Below, in pieces: positions 1 to 11,843 of a DNA stretch of 64,000 nucleotides. The stretch spans positions 310,001-374,000 of the forward strand of contig JAHJNN010000012.1 in assembly GCA_018820765.1 (NCBI GenBank), given 5' to 3'. How positions within the stretch are numbered: position 1 is the stretch's first letter; each line of letters starts with the position of its first letter. The notes beneath the pieces are model-generated. The model had not been told where the DNA came from. It ran no database searches and worked only from the letters and a program-made list of their open reading frames with translations. Both the position numbers and the translations under genes were made by a program. This DNA comes from Gammaproteobacteria bacterium. GTDB lineage: Bacteria; Pseudomonadota; Gammaproteobacteria; Burkholderiales; Thiobacillaceae.

Positions 1-1237
<1,237 letters not shown>

Positions 1238-1310
1238 GCTGAATCTCCTCAAACTGAAATAGACAAAAATAGACGACACCAAGCCGTAGTGTCGCAATGA
1301 ACCGAAACTT

Positions 1311-1326
1311 AGCAGCAACCGTGCCA
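1311..1326 (-). promoter_or_regulatory. Sigma-54 promoter of glnA
   Basis: On the minus strand the sequence reads TGGCACGGTTGCTGCT. This is a full -24 TGGCAC and a near-perfect -12 (CTGC for TTGC) with the conserved GG and GC at the correct spacing. It lies about 75 bases before the glnA start and predicts a transcript start near 1300. Confidence 0.85.
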
Positions 1327-1400
1327 TGGGCAAAACCGGGCTTGAATCATTGTGCCACAAGGCCGATGCGGCAGGGTAGGAGAGAACGCGATTCAGTCAA

Positions 1401-1417
1401 TGCACCTTAAACGTGCA
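1401..1417. promoter_or_regulatory. NtrC-type enhancer site 1
   Basis: TGCACCTTAAACGTGCA is a TGCAC-N7-GTGCA dyad matching the NtrC binding consensus. Its centre lies about 109 bases upstream of the predicted glnA transcript start. Confidence 0.8.
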
Positions 1418-1430
1418 CCACATTATCTTG

Positions 1431-1447
1431 TGCACTGATTTAGTGCG
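1431..1447. promoter_or_regulatory. NtrC-type enhancer site 2
   Basis: TGCACTGATTTAGTGCG is a second TGCAC-N7-GTGC dyad, with one mismatch in the right arm. It is centred 30 bp (three helical turns) beyond site 1, the spacing expected for cooperative NtrC binding. Confidence 0.75.
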
Positions 1448-1503
1448 AATTGCATCGATTCAGGGCTTTCATATACTGAAATGACAATAATTCAGGATCC
1501 ATC

Positions 1504-1959
1504 ATGGGCCGCATCACGGAGTTGCTCGACGCCGCACAGCACCGCAGCCAAACGCATTCATGGTCGTTTGCAGGCGCCTTGCTGCCGCACGAGGCGAATG
1601 AGCTGTTGCAGTTGGCCCCCGGGACGCGACTGGTCGACGTGCGGTCGCAAGCGGAAATCGAGCTGACCGGCGCCATTCCCGATGCACTGAATGTCGAGTG
1701 GCAATCCTGGCCGGGCTGGGTACTCAACCCCCACTTTCTGGCCCAGCTTGCGCAAGCCACCGATCCGGAATCGCTGCTGATTTTCATTTGCCGCACCGGC
1801 GCATGCTCGTACCGGGCCGCGGCGGCCTGCACCGAGGCCGGGCGCGGCAGTTGCTACAACGTGCTGGAGGGTTTCGAGGGCGAACTCAACAAGGCCACCG
1901 GCCACCGCAACGAAATCAATGGCTGGAAACACCGCGGTCTGCCCTGGGCACAAAGCTGA
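1504..1959 (+). CDS. Rhodanese-like sulfurtransferase
   Basis: Single-domain rhodanese of 151 residues, probably cytoplasmic (no signal peptide). Rhodaneses carry sulfane sulfur as a cysteine persulfide and pass it to acceptors. The domain shows LVDVRSQAEIELTGAIPDA near residues 43-61 and the active-site loop CRTGACSYRAA with the likely persulfide Cys at residue 96. The C-terminal VLEGFEGELN region and INGWKHRGLPW ending are typical of the small family members. It is divergent from glnA and shares the regulatory region between them. The physiological acceptor is unknown. Confidence 0.85.
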   Translation: MGRITELLDAAQHRSQTHSWSFAGALLPHEANELLQLAPGTRLVDVRSQAEIELTGAIPDALNVEWQSWPGWVLNPHFLAQLAQATDPESLLIFICRTGACSYRAAAACTEAGRGSCYNVLEGFEGELNKATGHRNEINGWKHRGLPWAQS

Positions 1960-1994
1960 TCAAGAAGGCCCGGCGCGCTTTAGAATAGCGCGCC

Positions 1995-2789
1995 ATGACC
2001 GACCGCTACGCCGTATTCGGGCACCCGATTGCCCATTCCAAATCTCCGCAGATTCATGCCGCCTTTGCCCGCCAGACCGGGCAGGACATGACGTACGAGG
2101 CCATCCTCGCCCCGCTTGATGGTTTTGCCGAGAGCGTGGCCGCCTTCGTCGCGGCGGGCGGGCGCGGCGCCAACGTCACCGTGCCGTTCAAGGAAGACGC
2201 GTACAAACTGGCCCGCCGCCTGAGCCCGCGCGCCCAGCGCGCCGGCGCGGTGAACACCCTGCTGTTCGATGACGACATCCTCGGCGACAACACCGACGGC
2301 GCCGGCCTGGTGGCCGACCTCACCCTCAATCTCGGTTGCGCGCTCGCCGGGAAACGCATCCTGCTGGTCGGTGCCGGCGGCGCCGCGCGCGGTGTGATCG
2401 AGCCCCTGCTGGACCAGTCTCCCGCCGAATTCGTCATCGCCAACCGCACCGTCTCCCGCGCGCAGGAGCTGGCCGGGCTGTTCGGCCGCGGCGTTGTCGC
2501 CTGCGGCTTCGATGCCGTCGATGCGCCCTTCGACCTCGTCATCAACGCCACCGCCGCCAGCCTTGCCGGCGCGCTGCCGCCGCTGTCGCCGCGCATCTTC
2601 ACCACGGGCACGCTGGCCTACGACATGATGTACGGCCGCGACACGCCCTTCCTCGCCTTCGCGCGTGCACACGGCGCCACCACCGCCGACGGCCTCGGCA
2701 TGCTGGTCGAACAGGCCGCCGAAGCGTTTTATCTGTGGCGCGGCGTGCGCCCCGATACCGCGCCCGTCATCGCACACCTGCGAACATGA
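1995..2789 (+). CDS. aroE: Shikimate dehydrogenase
   Basis: Reduces 3-dehydroshikimate to shikimate with NADPH, step four of the chorismate pathway. The 264-residue length is normal. Substrate-binding residues are in HSKSPQIH near residue 14, the catalytic Lys is K66 in [11 protein letters not shown] and its partner Asp is D101 in GDNTDGAG. The NADP fold shows [12 protein letters not shown] and the NRTVSR loop. The start ATG sits directly behind a TAGAAT -10-like element and an 8-bp inverted repeat, with no clear ribosome site. The stop overlaps the mtgA start (ATGA), so the two are probably cotranscribed. Confidence 0.96.
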   Translation: MTDRYAVFGHPIAHSKSPQIHAAFARQTGQDMTYEAILAPLDGFAESVAAFVAAGGRGANVTVPFKEDAYKLARRLSPRAQRAGAVNTLLFDDDILGDNTDGAGLVADLTLNLGCALAGKRILLVGAGGAARGVIEPLLDQSPAEFVIANRTVSRAQELAGLFGRGVVACGFDAVDAPFDLVINATAASLAGALPPLSPRIFTTGTLAYDMMYGRDTPFLAFARAHGATTADGLGMLVEQAAEAFYLWRGVRPDTAPVIAHLRT

Positions 2790-3487
2790 TGCGCACCGCC
2801 TTGCGCTGGCTGGGCGAAGCGATCGCCGCGGTGCTCGTGGTGGTGCTGCTGTATCAGCTGTGGATCTTCGCGCATGTTTTATGGTGGATCGACCACAACC
2901 CCCGCTCGACTGCCTTCATGGCAAGCGGGCTGGCGCGCCAGCAGGAAAAAAAACCGGACGCCGAGCTGCGCCACAAGTGGGCGCCCTACGACCGCATCTC
3001 CATCCATCTGAAGCGCGCCATCGTCGCCGCCGAGGACGCAAGATTTCTCGAGCACGAAGGCTTCGACGTCGCAGGCATCCAGAAGGCCGTGGAAAAAAAC
3101 CTGAAGAAGGGCAAGCTGGTTGCCGGCGGCTCCACCATCAGCCAGCAGCTCGCCAAGAACCTGTTCCTCTCCAGCGAGCGCAGCTTCATCCGCAAGGGTC
3201 AGGAGGCGGTGATCACGCTCATGATCGAAGCCACCTGGAGCAAGCGCCGCATCCTAGAGGTCTATCTGAATGTGATCGAGTGGGGCAACGGCATCTACGG
3301 CGCCGAAGCCGCCGCCAACCGCTACTACAAGACCTCCGCCGCCAACCTCAGCCGCGACCAGGCCGCCCGCATGGCCGCCATGGTGCCCAACCCGCGCTGG
3401 TACGAAAGCCATCGCAGCTCGCGCACCTACCAGCGGCGTGTTGCCCTTATCAAGCGTTACATGGGGCATGCGCAGGTGCCGCGATAA
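2786..3487 (+). CDS. mtgA: Monofunctional biosynthetic peptidoglycan transglycosylase
   Basis: Polymerises lipid II into glycan strands at the outer face of the inner membrane (glycosyltransferase family 51 without a transpeptidase domain). The 233-residue protein has one N-terminal membrane helix (about residues 8-28). The GT51 motifs follow: [14 protein letters not shown] with the catalytic Glu, [15 protein letters not shown], and the [17 protein letters not shown] region. I chose the ATG at 2786, which overlaps the aroE stop; a second ATG follows at once. A run of eight A bases occurs near 2946, encoding Lys-Lys. Confidence 0.95.
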   Translation: MMRTALRWLGEAIAAVLVVVLLYQLWIFAHVLWWIDHNPRSTAFMASGLARQQEKKPDAELRHKWAPYDRISIHLKRAIVAAEDARFLEHEGFDVAGIQKAVEKNLKKGKLVAGGSTISQQLAKNLFLSSERSFIRKGQEAVITLMIEATWSKRRILEVYLNVIEWGNGIYGAEAAANRYYKTSAANLSRDQAARMAAMVPNPRWYESHRSSRTYQRRVALIKRYMGHAQVPR

Positions 3488-3563
3488 GGCGTAATCAACT
3501 CAGCCCACGCGCCCACGCCGGGAGTGGCGCGTTACAATCGCGGGGCCTTTTGACATCCGCCCC

Positions 3564-4999
3564 ATGACCGACACGCTCGAAAACCAGTCGCAGGACAACC
3601 TGGAAACCCATCTCGCGCAGGTGCAAAGCCTGCTCGCCAAGATGCGGCTGGTGGAGGAGCTCGTCCACAAGCAGGGCGGGCCGCGCCAGGATCTGGTCGA
3701 GAACCTGGTGCACAAGCAGAACCTGGCCGAGCTGCAGCGCAAATTGGAAGCCCTGCACCCGGCCGACATTGCCTACATTCTGGAAGCCCTGCCGCTGGAC
3801 GAGCGCCGGCTGGTGTGGAGCCTGGTCGGCGCGGAAAACGACGGCGAGATTCTGCTGGAGGTGTCCGACTCGGTTCGCGAATCGCTGATCCAGACGATGG
3901 ACAAGGCGGAGCTGCTGGCCGCCGCCGAATCGCTCGACACCGACGAGATCGCCGACATCGCGGCCGACCTGCCGCACGATGTGATCCAGGAACTGCTGAC
4001 CACGCTCGACGCGCAGAAGCGCGCACGCCTGCAGTCGGCAATGGCCTACCCGGAAGACACGGTGGGCGCGCTGATGGATTTCGAGATGGTGACGATCCGC
4101 GCCGACGTCACGCTGGAGGTCGCGCTGCGCTACCTGCGCCGGCTGGGCGAACTGCCGGATCAGCTCGACAAGCTGTTCGTGGTCGACCAGGACGAGCTCA
4201 TCGGCGTCTTGCCGCTGAAACGATTGTTGACCACCGACCCGGAAGCGTCGGTGGCGGCGGTGATGGTCGAGGATTTCGTCAAGTTCCACCCCGAGGACGA
4301 GGCGCACGAGGCGGCACAGGCATTCGAGCGCTACGACCTGGTGATGGCGCCGGTGGTCGATATCCAGGGGCGGTTGATCGGCCGTCTCACGGTTGACGCG
4401 GTGGTCGACTACATCCGCGAATCGGCCGACGCCGACATGCTGTCGATGGCCGGTCTGAAGGAAGAGGAAGACCTGTTCTCGACCGTGTGGCGCGCCGCCA
4501 AAAACCGCTGGATGTGGCTGGCGATCAACCTGGCCACCGCCTTCGTCGCGTCGCGCGTGATCGGCGCGTTCGAGGGCAGCATCGAAAAACTCGCCGCGCT
4601 GGCGGCGCTGATGCCGATCATCGCCGGCATCGGCGGCAATTCCGGCAACCAGACCATCACGCTGATCATTCGCGGGCTGGCGCTCGGCCACATCACCCCG
4701 GCCAATGCGCGCCGACTGGTGGTGAAGGAAATCGGCGTCGCCATGCTCAACGGCATGGTGTGGGGCTCGGCGGTCGGCGTCTTTGCCTGGCTGCTGTACG
4801 ACAACCCGGCGCTGGGCGGCGTGATGGCGCTGGCGATGCTGCTGAATCTGCTGGTGGCCGCGCTGGCGGGCATCTTCATCCCGATGACGCTGGAACGCAT
4901 CAAGCGCGATCCCGCCATCGGCTCGTCGGTGCTGCTCACCTTCGTCACCGACAGCATGGGCTTCTTCATCTTCCTCGGGCTCGCCACCCTGCTGCTGCT

Positions 5000-5003
<4 letters not shown>
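3564..5003 (+). CDS. mgtE: Magnesium transporter MgtE
   Basis: Mg2+ channel of the inner membrane, 479 residues. Order of domains: an acidic N-domain of helical repeats (LHPADIAYILEALPLDER near 60-80), a pair of CBS domains (about 150-280, including MDFEMVTIRADVT and VVDIQGRLIGRLTVDAVVDYI), then five C-terminal membrane helices with the pore signature GIGGNSGNQT near residue 353. The CBS and N domains close the pore when cytoplasmic Mg2+ is high. A TACAAT -10-like box at 3537 suggests its own promoter. The stop overlaps the GTG start of msbA. Confidence 0.95.
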
Positions 5004-6738
<1,735 letters not shown>

Positions 6739-6742
<4 letters not shown>

Positions 6743-7494
6743 GCCCCGACATCCCCGGCGGCTGGGTCAGGCCGTCCCGCTCGCTCGTCACCGCCGCCGG
6801 CCGCGCCATCGGCGACTACCGCATGATCAGCGACGGCGACCGCATCCTGCTCGGGCTGTCGGGCGGCAAGGATTCGCTCTCGCTCCTGCACACGCTGCAC
6901 CACCTGCAGCAGAAGGCCCCGGTGAAATTCGAACTGCTGGCGGCCACCGTCGACCCGCAATCCGACCAGTTCGACCCTTCGCCCTTGAAGCCCTATCTGG
7001 CCGCGCTCGGCGTGCCCTACTTCCTCGAGTCGCAGCCCATCCTCGCCGAGGCGCAGAAGACGCTGACCAAGGATTCCGATTCCTACTGTGCCTATTGCTC
7101 CAGGATGCGGCGCGGCATTCTCTACCGCGTCGCGCGCGAACAGGGCTGCAACGTCGTCGCGCTGGCGCAGCATCTCGACGATCTCGCTGAAACGCTGATG
7201 ATGTCGATGCTGTTCGGCGGCAAGCTTCGCACCATGTCGCCGCATTACCTGAATGACGCCGGCGACCTGCGCATCATCCGGCCGTTTGCCTACGCACGTG
7301 AACGCCAGACCCGCGCGTTCGCGGCGGACGCCGGCCTGCCGGTGATCTTCGAGAACTGCCCGGCGTGCTTCGCCAAGCCGCAGCAGCGCTACGCGATGAA
7401 GCAGATGCTGGCCGAGCAGGAAAAGCAGCATCCGCGCATCTTCAACAGCCTGCTGACCGCAATGAAGCCGCTGATGGGCGAGCCGCCAGCCTGA
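6739..7494 (+). CDS. ttcA: tRNA 2-thiocytidine biosynthesis protein TtcA family
   Basis: PP-loop ATPase that thiolates C32 of certain tRNAs using an iron-sulfur cluster. The PP-loop SGGKDS is at residues 40-45. A CAYC pair follows near residue 117, and further cysteines in ENCPACF near 205 can complete the cluster ligands. HLDDLAETLMMSMLFGGKLR near 150 is a TtcA/TilS-type motif. At 251 residues it is shorter than the ~310-residue enterobacterial protein and belongs to the compact form of the family. The ATG at 6739 overlaps the msbA stop. Confidence 0.85.
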
Positions 7495-7503
7495 TATGTC
7501 CCA

Positions 7504-8028
7504 TCAGCGCGGGGGCTTGCAGCGTTTGCCCTCGTATTCGAAGCGGTGCAGCGTGTAGGCCTTGCCGTTCCAGCGCTCGACCGGAAAGCAAAAGCCCGGC
7601 CCGCCGACGGAAACATCCGGCCAGCCCCCGGCGCCGCGCGTTGCCAGGAACTGCGGGATCCCGCTGCCGCCTGTCATCACGCGCCAGCGGCCGTCGGCCT
7701 GTCTGCTCAGCAACTGGAATCCCATTCCCGCATGGCCGTAGCAAAACGTGCCGCCTTCGGTCACCACGGCTTCGGGGCGGCCGTCGCCGTTGAGGTCGCG
7801 AGCGGTCTCAATGCTCGCCCCGCTGGCGTTAGGGTCGTCCGCGCAGATGACCCACATGCCCTTGCGCTGCACTGCGCCCGCCGCCTTGAACACGGCCTGC
7901 CGATCCGCCTCGGACAACGCGAAGTCCCCCGGCGTGAACTCCGCGCGCGCCCCGCAACACCATGCCGCCGCAAGGCCCAGGCCGGATGCGCCGAGCAGCA
8001 CACGTGAAACCCTGCCGTTCGTCTTCAT
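7504..8028 (-). CDS. Secreted protein of unknown function
   Basis: A 174-residue protein with a Sec signal peptide (MKTNGRVSRVLLGASG followed by a small-residue stretch ending near ARA at about residue 29), so it is probably periplasmic. The mature part has a DLNGDGRPEAVVTEGG segment like the calcium-binding or FG-GAP-type loops of exported proteins, and several cysteines (ICADD, GTFCYG, GFCFP, KRCKPP) that could form disulfides. The start at 8028 has a GGAG site; a longer frame upstream lacks support. It converges on ttcA with nine bases between stops. I do not recognise a named family. Confidence 0.7.
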   Translation of the reverse strand: MKTNGRVSRVLLGASGLGLAAAWCCGARAEFTPGDFALSEADRQAVFKAAGAVQRKGMWVICADDPNASGASIETARDLNGDGRPEAVVTEGGTFCYGHAGMGFQLLSRQADGRWRVMTGGSGIPQFLATRGAGGWPDVSVGGPGFCFPVERWNGKAYTLHRFEYEGKRCKPPR

Positions 8029-8165
8029 ATTCCGCTCCCCAAAACTCCACCATAGACACCACGAAGGCGCTTGCAACGCGAGCCGCCGGATTCCCCGATC
8101 CGCTGTTTGCCCGTAGAATCAAGTCTTTGTTTTAGTTGGCTATTTTCCACAAAGAGAACAAGGTT

Positions 8166-9281
8166 ATGACGGCTTCTTTCATTCCTCCCAAGCGCATTCT
8201 CATGGGCCCCGGTCCGTCCGACGTGCCGCAGCGCATCCTCGACGCGATGGCACGCCCGACCATCGGCCACCTCGATCCCGCTTTCGTCGATCTGATGGAG
8301 CAGATCAAGTCCATGCTGCGCATGGCCTTCCAGACCGAGAACGCGCTGACCTTCCCGGTGTCGGCGCCGGGTTCGGCGGGGATGGAAATGTGCTTCGTCA
8401 ACCTTGTGGATCCGGGCGACAAGGTCATCGTCTGTCGCAACGGCGTGTTCGGCGGACGCATGCTGGAAAACGTCAAGCGCTGCGGCGGCGTAGCGGTGAC
8501 CGTCGACGACGCCTGGAGCGCACCGGTCGATCCGCAGAAAGTGCGCGACGCTTTCAAGGCGAATCCCGATGCCAAGCTGCTGGCTTTCGTGCACGCCGAG
8601 ACCTCGACCGGCGCGCAGTCGGACGCCGCAACCCTGGCGAAGATCGCGCAGGAAGCCGGCGCGCTTACCATCATGGACTGCGTCACCAGCCTCGGCGGAA
8701 CGCCGGTGTATCTGGACAAGTGGGGCATCGACGCGGCGTACTCAGGCAGCCAGAAATGCCTCTCCTGCACGCCGGGCCTGTCGCCGGTCTCGTTCTCCGA
8801 AAAAGCCATCGAGCGCATCAAGGCGCGCAGCACGCCCGTGCAAAGCTGGTTCCTCGATCTGAATCTCGTGCTCGGCTACTGGCAATCCGCGGGAAAACGC
8901 ACCTACCACCACACCGCGCCGATCAACCCGATGTACGGCCTGCACGAAGCGTTGGTGATGCTGGAAGAGGAAGGCCTGGAAAACGCCTGGGCGCGCCACC
9001 GCGCGATGCATGAAAAACTCAAGGCCGGGCTCGAGGACATGGGGCTGAAGTATGTGGTCGAAGAAGCCGCTCGCCTGCCGCAGCTCAATTCGATCTACGT
9101 GCCAGAAGGCATCGACGAGGCTGCGGTACGCGCCCGCCTGTTGAACGAATTCAACCTCGAAATCGGCGCCGGCCTCGGCGACATGGCCGGCAAGATTTGG
9201 CGCATCGGCCTGATGGGCTATTCTGCAAAACAGGAAAACGTCGACTATTGCCTGAAGGCGTTGAAAGCCTGTTTGCCCTGA
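8166..9281 (+). CDS. Alanine/serine-glyoxylate aminotransferase family enzyme
   Basis: PLP-dependent fold-type I class V aminotransferase of 371 residues, closely patterned on alanine-glyoxylate and serine-glyoxylate aminotransferases. It shows GPGPSDVPQRILDAMARP near residue 15, SAPGSAGMEM near 70, HAETSTGAQSD near 150, DCVTSLGG, and the PLP-lysine motif SGSQKCLSCTPGLSPVSFS with the Lys near residue 197. The usual role is removing toxic glyoxylate, for example from phosphoglycolate salvage in an autotroph; that link is inferred. An AAGG site precedes the ATG at 8166, and a TAGAAT box at 8114 may be its -10. Amino-donor specificity cannot be read from sequence. Confidence 0.85.
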   Translation: MTASFIPPKRILMGPGPSDVPQRILDAMARPTIGHLDPAFVDLMEQIKSMLRMAFQTENALTFPVSAPGSAGMEMCFVNLVDPGDKVIVCRNGVFGGRMLENVKRCGGVAVTVDDAWSAPVDPQKVRDAFKANPDAKLLAFVHAETSTGAQSDAATLAKIAQEAGALTIMDCVTSLGGTPVYLDKWGIDAAYSGSQKCLSCTPGLSPVSFSEKAIERIKARSTPVQSWFLDLNLVLGYWQSAGKRTYHHTAPINPMYGLHEALVMLEEEGLENAWARHRAMHEKLKAGLEDMGLKYVVEEAARLPQLNSIYVPEGIDEAAVRARLLNEFNLEIGAGLGDMAGKIWRIGLMGYSAKQENVDYCLKALKACLP

Positions 9282-9305
9282 CCCAACAACCGGAAAGGTC
9301 GCGCC

Positions 9306-9619
9306 ATGAAAGCCTATTTGATCGATGCCAACAGAGAACCGTCAGCCCGTCAGCCAGGTCGACCGGGCTGACCGGCGTTCGACGGCTGATAGGCTACGGC
9401 TCGGTCGACTCCGAAGAAATCGACGCCAGCGGCGATCGGCTGTTCTTCGACGAAGGCTGTTTCCTGCGCGACCAGTCCGGCAAGGGGCGTTTCAAGCTCG
9501 ACAACCTGGTGCCGGTGGCCGACAAGGCGGTGGTGGCCGGGTCAAGCGACGACGGCGCCAACCTCAAGGACGTCGCAGCCAAGCTGACTGCCCTGCAGCA
9601 GCGCATCACCTGGCTCTAG
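9306..9619 (+). pseudogene. Small gene broken by a frameshift
   Basis: From the ATG at 9306 the frame reads MKAYLIDANREPS and stops after 21 codons. A different frame continues without a stop to 9619 as RLIGYGSVDSEEIDASGD, then LFFDEGCFLRD, and ends LTALQQRITWL. Restoring one base near 9335-9345 joins the two parts into a coherent protein of about 104 residues. The join and the protein-like composition on both sides indicate a one-base deletion (or a sequencing error) rather than two genes. The reconstructed product resembles small cytoplasmic proteins of unknown function starting MKAYLID. It lies 25 bases after the aminotransferase and may share its transcript. Confidence 0.6.
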
Positions 9620-10062
9620 GCCTCCCTCCGAGAAAGTACGCGGCGCAGTCAGCCGTATGGCTGTAGTGCGCATCGCCGCCGCAGGCAGGCGGTGATTGGT
9701 CCGGTCCTCGCTGCCGCAATCCCGAACACCCAAAACGGTCGCAGTCACGCCCGCGTCAGCACGTCATCGTCCGCAGGACATGAGCTTCATGGCTCATGGG
9801 AAGAGGACAAAGTTCAAGAAATCTTCATTCGGGCGTAAAGCCCGACTCGCACCATCCTGCATGGAATCCGGGCTTCCACTTTAGTCGTGAAAGCCGGGCT
9901 GTTCCAGGTTCATTCCCATAAACAATTGTTGAGCCGGTGCCCATAGGCGCCGTGTCCGGTTTGCGCGGCCATCCGCGTGTGGCCGCGCAAACAAGGCCGG
10001 CGTGCGATCACAGGCCGTCCCACACGACGGTTTTTATTCCAACCCAATCGAGGAGTATGTCT
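9620..10062. other. Intergenic region before phoD
   Basis: About 440 bases without a convincing gene. It contains small dyads (CATGAGC/GCTCATG near 9778-9799; GGGCGTAAAGCCC near 9829) and a strong 13-bp hairpin at 9959-9992, listed separately. A 62-codon open frame at 9696-9884 has no ribosome site or recognisable composition, and I do not call it. No clear Pho box was found. Confidence 0.5.
9959..9992. repeat. Perfect 13-bp inverted repeat upstream of phoD
   Basis: GTTTGCGCGGCCA and its exact complement are separated by eight bases, ending about 70 bases before the phoD start. There is no T-run, so a terminator is unlikely; it may be a leader hairpin or an operator. Confidence 0.7.
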
Positions 10063-11685
10063 ATGTCGTCTCACCACAAGAATTCGCGTCGTCAGTTCAT
10101 CAAATCTTCCGGCCTGCTGCTTGGTGCTGCAGCCATTCCTGCAGCCGCGATGCGCACGGCACAGGCTGCACCGGGTATCGTTACGCTGGATGGCGCCCGG
10201 CCGCAGCTGGCACAAGGCATACAAATCGGCGATGTGCGCGCCAGCCGCGCGCTGATCTGGAGCCGTTCCGACCGCCCTGCGCGAATGTGGGTTGAGTATG
10301 ACTTCGATCCCGACTTTACCAACCCGACTCGTGTGCGCGGCCCCTACGCCCTGGAAACGAGCGACTACACGGCCCGGCTCGACCTCACCGGCCTGCCCGC
10401 CGGGCGTGACGTGTTCGTGCGCGTGCAGTTCCAGGACTTGTCCAACGAGCGCGTGCTGAGCGAACCCGTGCTCGGGCATTTCCGCACTGCGCCGAACGAG
10501 GCCAGCGACATCCGCTTCCTGTGGTCGGGCGACACGGCCGGCCAGGGCTGGGGGATCAACCCGGAATTCGGCGGCATGAAAATCTACGAATCGATGCGTC
10601 AGACACAGCCGGATTTCTTCATCCACAGCGGCGACAACATCTACGCCGACGGCCCCATCCAGGAATACCAGAATGCCGAGAACGGCCTGATCTGGCACAA
10701 CATCGTCACTCCTGAGGTCTCCAAGGTTGCCGAGACGCTGGACGAATTCCGCGGCCGCTACAAGTACAACCTGCTTGACGAGAACGTGCGCCGCTTCAAT
10801 GCCGAAGTGCCGCAGATCTGGCAATGGGACGACCATGAAGTGATGAACAACTGGTCGGATTCCAAGGACCTGATGGCCGACGCGCGCTACACCGAAAAGA
10901 ACGCACCGCTCCTCTTCGCGCGCGGCGCCCACGCCTTCCTCGAATACGCGCCGATGCGCTACGCCAGCACGGAGGAAAGCGAGCGCGTCTATCGCCACAT
11001 TCCCTACGGCCGCCTGCTGGACGTGTTCGTACTCGACATGCGCAGCTACCGTGGCCCCAATACCCATAACCGCCAGACCGAACCCGGCGACGAAACGGCG
11101 TTCCTTGGTGCGGAACAGATCGAGTGGCTGAAGCGCAAGCTGCGCGAGTCCAAGGCGGTGTGGAAAGTCATCGCTGCCGACATGCCGCTCGGCCTGAATA
11201 TCGGCGACGGCAAGGACGCGGAAGGCCGCGCGCGCTGGGAGAACTCCTCCAACGGCGACGGCCCGGTGCTCGGCCGCGAATTCGAGATCGCCGACATCCT
11301 GCGGTTCATCAAGCGTCAGCACGTGCGCAACGTCGTCTGGTTCACCGCCGACGTGCACTATTGCGCCGCGCACTATTACGACCCGAACAAGGCGCAGTTC
11401 CAGGACTTCGAGCCCTTCTGGGAATTCGTCTCCGGTCCGCTCAACGCCGGCAGCTTCGGGCCCAACACGCTGGACAACACCTTCGGTCCCCAGGTGGTGT
11501 TCCAGAAATTCCCGCCGGCCCCCAACACCTCGCCGTTTGCCGGTCTGCAGTTCTTCGGCCAGGTTGACATCGACGGCCGCACGGCCGAGATGACGGTCAG
11601 CCTGAAGGACATCGACGGCAACATGGTGTACAGCAAGGAGCTGCAGCCCGAACCGGGACACCGGCACCACCACAGGGAAGACTGA
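10063..11685 (+). CDS. phoD: Alkaline phosphatase D family protein (Tat-exported)
   Basis: Metallophosphoesterase of the PhoD family, 540 residues, exported folded through the Tat system. The N-terminus has the twin-arginine motif NSRRQFIKSSG followed by a hydrophobic stretch and cleavage near AQA. The mature enzyme has the fibronectin-like N-domain, then metal-site motifs SGDTAGQGWG, HSGDNIYADG, QWDDHEVMNNW, and FTADVHYCAAHYYDP. I chose the ATG at 10063 because the GGAG site is seven bases upstream; the ATG at 10057 is only one base from it. It is expected to release phosphate from phosphoesters in the periplasm. A strong terminator follows. Confidence 0.92.
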   Translation: MSSHHKNSRRQFIKSSGLLLGAAAIPAAAMRTAQAAPGIVTLDGARPQLAQGIQIGDVRASRALIWSRSDRPARMWVEYDFDPDFTNPTRVRGPYALETSDYTARLDLTGLPAGRDVFVRVQFQDLSNERVLSEPVLGHFRTAPNEASDIRFLWSGDTAGQGWGINPEFGGMKIYESMRQTQPDFFIHSGDNIYADGPIQEYQNAENGLIWHNIVTPEVSKVAETLDEFRGRYKYNLLDENVRRFNAEVPQIWQWDDHEVMNNWSDSKDLMADARYTEKNAPLLFARGAHAFLEYAPMRYASTEESERVYRHIPYGRLLDVFVLDMRSYRGPNTHNRQTEPGDETAFLGAEQIEWLKRKLRESKAVWKVIAADMPLGLNIGDGKDAEGRARWENSSNGDGPVLGREFEIADILRFIKRQHVRNVVWFTADVHYCAAHYYDPNKAQFQDFEPFWEFVSGPLNAGSFGPNTLDNTFGPQVVFQKFPPAPNTSPFAGLQFFGQVDIDGRTAEMTVSLKDIDGNMVYSKELQPEPGHRHHHRED

Positions 11686-11762
11686 TGAAACGAACGCCGC
11701 CTTGCTTGCGACGCGAGAACAAGGCGGCATTCACAGGATGATCAAGCCAGGCCACTGGAATG

Positions 11763-11795
11763 GGGCCCGATACGATTGTGTCGGGCCCATTTTTT
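11763..11795 (+). terminator. Rho-independent terminator after phoD
   Basis: GGGCCCGA pairs with TCGGGCCC across a ten-base loop and is followed by ATTTTTT. A further 9-bp dyad (GCCGCCTTG/CAAGGCGGC) lies just upstream at about 11696-11728. Confidence 0.9.
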
Positions 11796-11843
11796 CTGCC
11801 CGGGTGGCAATCGCTTCCCGTCAGGCAGGCACCGGGTTCACGC

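Noticed and set aside
4487..4999. Upstream extension of the msbA frame
   Set aside because: It lies in the antisense-like Arg/Ala-rich reading of mgtE; the GTG at 5000 gives a normal MsbA N-terminus.
9696..9884. Possible 62-codon gene in the gap before phoD
   Set aside because: No ribosome site, no protein-like motif and rare-codon-rich ending; left as intergenic.
9880..10056. Pho box for phoD
   Set aside because: No CTGTCAT-type direct repeat with the right spacing was found.
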